DNA of 64,000 bases from Phoenix dactylifera (lineage: Eukaryota; Streptophyta; Magnoliopsida; Arecales; Arecaceae): the NCBI RefSeq assembly GCF_009389715.1, contig NC_052407.1, forward strand, positions 9,024,475 to 9,088,474, given 5' to 3'. This document shows positions 57,472 to 64,000 of this stretch, piece by piece. The translations under genes and the position numbers were made by a program. Each line of letters starts with the position of its first letter. Positions within the stretch are counted from its first letter, which is position 1. Under the pieces are notes generated by a model. It searched no databases. It saw only the letters and a program-made list of their open reading frames with translations, and was not told the origin of the DNA.

Positions 57472-60400
57472 ATGACTAATGCTACGTCTGATTCTTTTCA
57501 TTCATCTTTCCCTTCAAATTCTTCTGATGATCAGTCAAGTCCTTACTTTCTGCATTATGGAGATAATCTAGGTACCATTCTAGTTTCACAAATACTCACT
57601 GGAGAGAATTATCCAAGCTGGTGCAGATCAATGGAAATGGCATTAAGGGCAAAAATAAGATTGCCTTTGTCGATGGATCACTTCCCAAGCCAGATTCATC
57701 TGATCCATTACTTCCAGTATGGATTCGATGTAATGATATGGTACCTCATGGATTCTCAATTCAGTCTCCAAAGAACTCGCTGATAGTGTTCTGTACATCA
57801 ATGCAGCTAGAGATGTTTGGAGTGATTTACGAGAAAGATTCTCACAAGGTAATGGACCTAAAATTTTTCAAATTCAGAAGTCTATTGCTTCTTTATCACA
57901 AAATCAGTTTAGTGTTAGTTCATACTTCACTAAGCTTAAGGGTCTTTGGAGGAATTGTAGAATTATAGACCAAATCCTACTTGTTCTTGTAGTGCAATGA
58001 AGCAATTGATAGAATATCAAAACCAAGAATGCACTATGCAGTTTCTAATAGGATTAAATGACACTTACTCACATATTCGAGGTTAGATCCTCTTGATTGA
58101 TCCTCTCCCCTCCATAAACAAATTGTTTTCACAGGTGTTACAAGAAGAAAAATAGAGAGAGATTACTTTCTTTGTCAATCCAAATATGAATAATGCAGCA
58201 TTCTTGAGTAGATTAACCTACAATAATGCTTCATTATATCCTACCAGATCTGGGGCTAGTCAGTTTTAGAGAAGAGAATGCCCCATATGTAGTTACTGTG
58301 GTATGACTGGGTATACAAAGGACAAATGCTACAAGTTACATGGATATCCTCGTAGCTATAAGCCTAAAACCAGAGGATCTCAAATTTCTGCTAACCAGGT
58401 CGCTTCCCAAGATGCATCAAGGCAGTTCAACAATATTCTATAGCTTTCATTCACGATGGAACAATACCGGCAGCTACTTGGACTCATCAACCATTCCTCC
58501 GACACTACTCATAATACTAATCCCACAGCTCTCCAAACTTCAGTGTTCCCTTTCACCAGAAGCATCTACCGCTTCTACCTCTAAAATTGAAAATTCAGTG
58601 GTCAACATGGCAGGTATACATCCTCATTTTTTATCCTCTACCTCTGTTTCTTTTCCTAAACATTGGATAATTGATACAGGTGCCACCAATCTTATGGTGC
58701 ACTCACTCTCTATGTTAACAACCATCACTTCTAAAGTTTCTATATTTGTTAAACTTCCTAATGAAATTTCTGTCCCAGTAACATATACAGGCACTGTCAA
58801 ACTTTCAAAATATATTACCCTCACCGATGTTTTGGTTGTTCCTTCATTTTCTTTCAACCTAATCTTTGTCAGCTCTCTACGAAAACAGATATCATGCTGT
58901 TTAATTTTCTTGTTTGATTACCTATTCATTCAGGACCTGTGCACTTGGACAATGATTGGTTTGGCTAATGAACAAGGTGGCTTATACTATATGGTTCAAG
59001 ACTATATTGTTAAATCTAACAATGTTTGTAAACCATCCATTAGTAATGTCTTTGTCGATTTGTGGCATTGCAGATTAAGTCATCCTTCTTCATCTAGAAT
59101 ACATTTTTTATATGATTGTATCCCTGATATTGCAAATTCCAAGTTACAGCATTGCATTGTTTGCCCTTCAGCCAAACAACATAGATTACCTTTCACCATT
59201 TCATTGAATAAATCTCAATTTCCTTTCGAACTCATTCATTGTGATGTGTTGGGACCATAATTGATGATTTTAGTCGATCCACTTGGGTTTTTTTATGAAC
59301 TCAAAGTCACAAACATAATCCTTGATACGCTTATTCTTTAACCTAGTAGACTTAATTTGGTACTAAAATTAAATCTGTATGCATTGATAATGGTGCTGAA
59401 TTTAATCTTCATGAGTTCTTTAATTCAAAGAGAGTCATTCATCAACGCTCATGTGTTGAAACTCCTCAGCAAAATGGCACGGTAGAAAGAAAACATCAGC
59501 ATCTTCTCTAGAGTATTAAGGTTCCAATCCAATGTTCCTCTTAAATTTTGGAGTGACTGTATTTTGACAGCCACTTACCTCATTAACAGATTGCCATCCC
59601 CTTATTGTCCGATAAGTCTCCTTATGATATCTTATTTTCTTCAAAAACCTACCTATGATCATTTCAAAACTTTTGGCTATTTGTGTTATGTCTCCACTCT
59701 CACATGACATAGAACTAAGTTTGATTCTCGGGCTGAACTAGCTATCTTTCTTGGTTTTCCTTATGGGATGAAAGGTTACAAGATTTATAATTTGAAATCC
59801 AAATCATTTTCTGTTTCTCGAAATGTTGTTTTTTATGAGCACATTTTTCCATTGAAACAGTTTCCTTCTTTATCCTCAGAATGCTCTAACTCCCATTTCA
59901 TCATTCCAAATTCTGTACCTGACATATATCCCTCTCCAAATCCTCTTTTGCCCGTTCAATCAAATTCCAATTCTTCTCTTCAACACTCTTCATCAGAACC
60001 TTCTTCACATCTAATAGAACCTCTCATACATTCACATCCTACGTCTGAATCAAATGTTTGGCCGTTAGAAGATCCACTAGAAATAGAAAACCACCCTCTT
60101 ATCTTTAGCAATTTCACTGTCAATTAGCTACTCATTCCTCTGCTTCTCCATCAAAATCCATGGTGATTGGTTTTGCTCCTTTACCAGATAATCAGTATGA
60201 CATCTCCCTTTTTCTTGACTACAATAAACTCTCTCCTGCCTACAAATCCTTTGTTCTTACTGTTAGCAATGAAGCTGAACCCACCTCATACAAACAGGCT
60301 ATTCAATGCCCTGAATGGAGAGAAGCCATGGCCAAAGAGATAGCTGCTCTTGAACAAAATAATACTTGGACTATCATTGATTTACCACCTGATAGAGAGG

Positions 60401-61700
60401 CCATTGATTGCAAGTGGTGTTTACAAGATAAAATTCAATTTTGATGGTACTGTAGAATGCAAAAAGGCACGCTTAGTTGCTAAAGGATACACCCAACAGG
60501 AAGATTTTGATTATTTTGAAACCTTCTCACCCGTGGCAAAATTGACTTCTATCAAAATTCTTTTGGTTGTTACAGTTGTAAACAATTGGCATCTTCATCA
60601 ACTTGATGTCAATAATGCCTTTCTCCATGGTGATCTGAATGAAAAGATTTACATAAAAATTTCTCCTGGCTTTGCTAGCAAGGGGGAGTCCAAAGTTTGC
60701 AAACTTAACAAATCCCTCTATGGTCTGAAACAGGCTTTCAGGCAATGATTTTTCAAACTATTTCAATTCTTTTTAGTCACTGGTTTCGTACAATCCAAAG
60801 CTGACTACTCTCTTTTTACAAAACAATATGGTTCATCATTCATAGCACTTTTAGTGTATGTTGATGATATCATCTTGGCCAGCAATGATCTTACTGCTAT
60901 TGATAATCTTAAAAATAAAGACTTAGGAGAGCTCAAGTATTTTTTGGGGCTTGAGGTTGCAAGATCCAGTGAGGGCATTTCCCTATGTCAGCACAAGTTT
61001 ACACTTGATATACTCTCCGATATTGGTTTTCTTGGTGCTAAGCCGGCTAGAACTCCTATTGAACAAAATATAAAGTTAGTTAAAAATGCCGGTTTACCTC
61101 TTGCTGATGCTACTAAGTATAAATGTCTCCTTGATCTCTCATATTGCTTACAAGTTCTTAGTCAATTCATGGACAAGCCTCATCTTGACGCTACCCATCG
61201 TGTGCTAAGATATCTTAAAGCTTTCCCTAGTCAAGGCTTATTCTTTCCATCTTCTTCTCAACTACATATCAAAGCTTACTCTGAGTTGGACTGGCCTGGT
61301 TGCCCAAAAACGAGGAGGTCTCTTACATGTTATTGTGTGTTTCTTGGTAAATCTTTAATCTTATGGAAATCTAAGAAACAATCAACTGTGTCCAGGTCAT
61401 CTGCTGAGGCTGAATACTAGGCAATGGCCTCTACCAACTGTGAAATAACTTGGATCAAATATATTTTGGCCGATCTTAGGATTCCACACCCTAAACCTGC
61501 TCTGCTGTTTTGTGATAATCAAGCAGCCCTGTCTATAGCTACTAATCCAGTTCATCATGAAAGAACCAAGCATATCGAATTAGATTGCCATCTGATTCGA
61601 GAAAAAAATATAATCTGGACTCATTCACACCTTACATGTTCGTTCTCAATATTAATTAGCAGATATCCTCACTAAAGCACTTAGCTCTGCTCAATTTACT
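57472..61700 (+). pseudogene. gag-pol: Broken gag-pol of the copia element
   Basis: Domains appear in the normal order but in different frames. Gag starts with MTNATSDS and includes GENYPSW near 57606; it changes frame near 57620 and again near 57790. A zinc knuckle lies at about 58285-58335 with the usual His replaced by Tyr (CGMTGYTKDKC). The protease site DTGAT is at about 58673, and the pre-integrase LWHCRLSH with C--C follows near 59060-59170. Integrase core pieces (DNGAEF near 59385) are broken by stops. Reverse transcriptase runs from about 60400 with a TGA stop near 60748 and the YVDD active site at 60857-60868. RNase H follows to about 61640, with a TAG stop at 61418-61420. No single product can be made. 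Confidence 0.85.
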
Positions 61701-61745
61701 TTTCTTCTATCCAAGATGAGCATTCACAACATTTATTGCTCACTT

Positions 61746-61755
61746 GAGGGGGAGA
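61746..61755 (+). other. Polypurine tract of the copia element
   Basis: GAGGGGGAGA immediately before the 3' LTR, the expected primer for plus-strand DNA synthesis. Confidence 0.85.
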
Positions 61756-62166
61756 TTGAAGCTCAACTGATATCAACAATGATATATTGAACTCAACTAT
61801 GCTAAGATGAAGCTTGTAGCTCCACTGATACTCCACTGATTTGCTAACTGATATACTGATACGAGATGCTGTGCAGAGCTGGAGCTGAGATGGATAAGGA
61901 GAACGCTCAACTACTAATTAAATTCAGTTAATCAGTTAGACTTGCATTCAATTGATAATTGAATACAGTTAAATTCAGTTGTACTTACTGAGCTCAGTAG
62001 CTGAGCCAGAGTAGAGTTGTATTACTGAGTTAGTTAAGTTAGTTTCAGACTTGCTTATAAATAGCTATCTTCATGTTGTAATATGTGTAATTTTTGGAAG
62101 AAATAAAACTTTAGTCTTCCGCTTTCTATCGTTTTCTTCTCTGTTCAAAGTATCACTTCTTTGTTA
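61756..62166 (+). repeat. 3' LTR of the copia element
   Basis: 411 bp, collinear with the 5' LTR apart from substitutions and one 19-bp length difference. Confidence 0.88.
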
Positions 62167-62173
62167 CTTGATC

Positions 62174-62691
62174 CCGAGAGGGAGGAGAGACTGGTTGAGG
62201 AGGGACACTCGCAAATATAAAGAGGCGGGGAGCAAGGAAAGAGGGGAGGGGTTGGCAAGCATGAAAAGGCGACGTTCTTGATAATCTTATCAAGGCTGGG
62301 ACCGAGGATGCATTCAAGGTGGGAGGAGCCCCATGGGCTAGGTAAAAGCCATGGCAGATGTCAGAAGAGATCAAACTAGAGTGACAATCGTTGGAGTAAC
62401 ATAGGAAAAGTCAGAAAGAGTGATAAAGATCGCCAGCCTAGACTAAAAATAGCTTTAGATCTAGCCAATGATGATTGGCTTTAAGAGCATCCGAAGAGGA
62501 GAGAGATGGGCAAAGGGAGAAAGGAGGAGAAAGAGAGAAATAGGAGAGGGAAGGAGAGGAGATTCGATTGCCGGCCGGAATCGGCCGACCGTCGGGAAGA
62601 CATACTAGATGGGCGCTTATTTTTGCAAAAGGATGAAACCGAAAATGGAGGGGAAGGGAAGGGAAAGTACCTCACCCAAGCTCGATACCTT
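62174..62691. other. Non-peroxidase DNA between copia element and split pseudogene
   Basis: Purine-rich DNA with no recognisable protein. Together with 56754-57014 it makes up the part of the interruption of the peroxidase pseudogene that is not copia. It could be an older insertion into which the copia element jumped. Confidence 0.5.
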
Positions 62692-62775
62692 CAGTTTTGA
62701 GAGCGGAAGTCGTAGATGAGGTTGGCAGACCTGTTGTAGTGGAAGAATTCTAAAATATGGGTAGTTGCAAAGTTC
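62692..62775 (-). pseudogene. Peroxidase pseudogene, last-exon 5' piece
   Basis: The minus strand encodes a decayed version of the proximal-histidine region: THILEFFHYNRSANLIYDF against [18 protein letters not shown] in the intact gene. The sequence next to it on the intron side (A-rich, then GAGAGG) resembles the intact intron end, so this is a genomic duplicate and not a processed copy. It continues the piece at 56495-56753; the two overlap by about 18 bp of similar sequence around GAGAGC. Confidence 0.7.
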
Positions 62776-63578
62776 GATAAAAAGAGAGGATCAGCTTAAT
62801 TTCCATTTTTGTTTACATGACATTATTATTTATATTTATGTAATACAAGTTTGTTTGCATTGGTTTGTTTGTTTTAAATGTGTACTTAGATGCATATGTT
62901 TGGGAGCCGTTCTTAAAATAAAGGAAAAAAGAAAAACTAAACTGATGTGTACTCAAATGTATAATCTTGAAAAATTATAATCAGCTTCAATTTAATGGGT
63001 GAAAAGACACCTACATACAAAAGCCAAACTAATAGTTTTTGGTTGCAAGATCTTCTATTGTTTCTTACTTATGATGGTTTCTATTGTTCATACGATGGCC
63101 ATGGAACCATTCAGGGGTCACTAAATGAAACATGAGAAACAAATTTACAGAAAAGCCCAGATTTCGTATTTGCATGGTTAATGGAATTTGATCATCAAAT
63201 TGTCTATGGTTTATTGCTTATAATAATCTTCAGCTTCCATACAGTGAACCATTTGTCACTATATGAAACATGAAAAAAAAGGTTTATATAGCAAGGTCCA
63301 AATTCTATGAACCAGCCCGGGTTCACCATATTAAGCATGACTAATGAGATTTGATCATCAAATCTTCGGTGACTTCAACCTTGGAAACGCAGTTTGGTGG
63401 GTTCTATGTCTGTTGAGTGATGAAATAATAGATGACACTCTTTGAAAAGAAGAAGAAGAAAGAATATGTTTGGAAGAGATGCTGAAGACCATTTATCCAA
63501 GAGGCTATTTTGCTGGCACTGTTAGAATTGCCAATGTATGCGGCTACAAATTTGTGAATTCAGGCCCAATACCCAATT

Positions 63579-63580
<2 letters not shown>
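62776..63580. other. AT-rich spacer, no gene seen
   Basis: No coding sequence was recognised. Two similar segments, near 63105-63200 and 63235-63365, share words such as AACCATT, GAAACATGA, AATTTGATCATCAAAT and AAGGTTTA-like tracts, suggesting an old local duplication. Confidence 0.45.

Positions 63581-63658
<78 letters not shown>
63580..63658. repeat. Compound microsatellite (CT)n(GT)n
   Basis: About 50 bp of CT units followed by about 28 bp of GT units. Confidence 0.97.
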
Positions 63659-63659
<1 letters not shown>

Positions 63660-64000
63660 ATTGGAGATAAGCTGAACGGAAGCCACATTTTGAGGCTTGA
63701 CATATGACCGGCCAAATACTAGTGGTTTACGAAAAGAAAGACCGATTACTTTGTGGCAGCCGCACGTACGCCGGCTCATGAATGGCACGTTCACAGCGTC
63801 TCACGTCTCGTAGGCTATGCATGCCATACGTTAAAACTCGATTGCTTATCTTATTTGTACTAATTTTTATTTTATTTTATTTTTATTATCTATTTCAATA
63901 CTAATAAGAATGGTTTGTGTTTTAGTGCAACTTTACGTTGAGCCTTAAGCTTTATATATGAGTTTATTTTGTAGTTGGAGTGGGATGTTGATATTTTTGT
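63659..64000. other. Window end, no gene seen
   Basis: The last 340 bp have no supported coding sequence. The stretch contains CGTACG and CATGCATG-like palindromes near 63764-63823, of unknown meaning. Confidence 0.5.

Larger units (their letters stand above)
57022..62166 (+). mobile_element. Ty1/copia LTR retrotransposon, full length but decayed
   Basis: 5' LTR 57022-57451, primer-binding site 57452-57463, internal gag-pol, polypurine tract 61746-61755, 3' LTR 61756-62166. The order protease, integrase, reverse transcriptase, RNase H identifies the copia type. A 7-bp direct repeat, CTTGATC, flanks it at 57015-57021 and 62167-62173; copia elements normally duplicate 5 bp, so part of the match may be chance. 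By hand count the LTRs differ at about 36 of 411 aligned positions plus a 19-bp insertion near the start of the 5' LTR. The insertion is therefore not recent, and gag-pol has several frameshifts and stops, so it cannot move on its own. Confidence 0.9.

Overview
This is a window of plant nuclear DNA, most likely from a monocot outside the grasses such as a palm. The genus is an inference. The evidence is: intron-containing genes of plant families; very GC-rich 5' exons set in AT-rich introns and spacers; long (TA)n, (GA)n and (CT)n microsatellites; and LTR retrotransposons primed by initiator-Met tRNA. No bacterial, organellar or viral genome organisation is visible.

Five protein-coding genes can be supported. 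(1) A vacuolar-type NRAMP metal transporter on the + strand (4576-13423, 4 exons, 521 aa) has a 5.3 kb last intron. (2) A polyamine/amino-acid transporter of the PUT/LAT family on the + strand (18401-20861, 2 exons, 502 aa) is closest in remembered sequence to Arabidopsis PUT5. (3) An ADA1/HFI1-like subunit of the SAGA coactivator on the + strand (30201-31274, one coding exon, 357 aa) has a TATA box, a telo-box and site II promoter motifs. (4) A small conserved plant protein of unknown function on the - strand (45495-45918, 2 exons, 112 aa). (5) A secreted class III peroxidase on the - strand (52311-55519, 4 exons, 328 aa). They show no sign of acting as one pathway; this is ordinary plant gene order with mobile DNA between.

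The spacers carry recognisable mobile DNA. There is a LINE 3' end near 2.0-2.3 kb. A solo LTR (14296-15747) is flanked by ATATAA. Another LINE-like tail lies inside the PUT intron. RNase H-like fragments are tandemly duplicated at 22.7-23.05 kb. A truncated Ty3/gypsy element (LTR, primer-binding site, leader, start of gag) occupies 32.45-35.03 kb. A complete tRNA-derived SINE (46555-46966) has a 10-bp target-site duplication. Degenerate tandem repeats fill 47.4-48.1 kb, and a cold-shock-domain gene fragment sits at 49.5 kb. A decayed Ty1/copia element with both LTRs (57022-62166) closes the set.

The most informative structure is upstream of the peroxidase gene. A second peroxidase copy has become a pseudogene, and its last exon is split into pieces at 56495-56753 and 62692-62775, with the copia element and about 0.8 kb of other DNA between them. 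The 35-45 kb interval holds no intact gene but has several splice-site-bounded, protein-like segments that may be remnants of an unidentified multi-exon gene. I found no evidence of a previously undescribed biological system. The novel candidates are the long SINE, the GTCGACTC-rich solo LTR and the split pseudogene.
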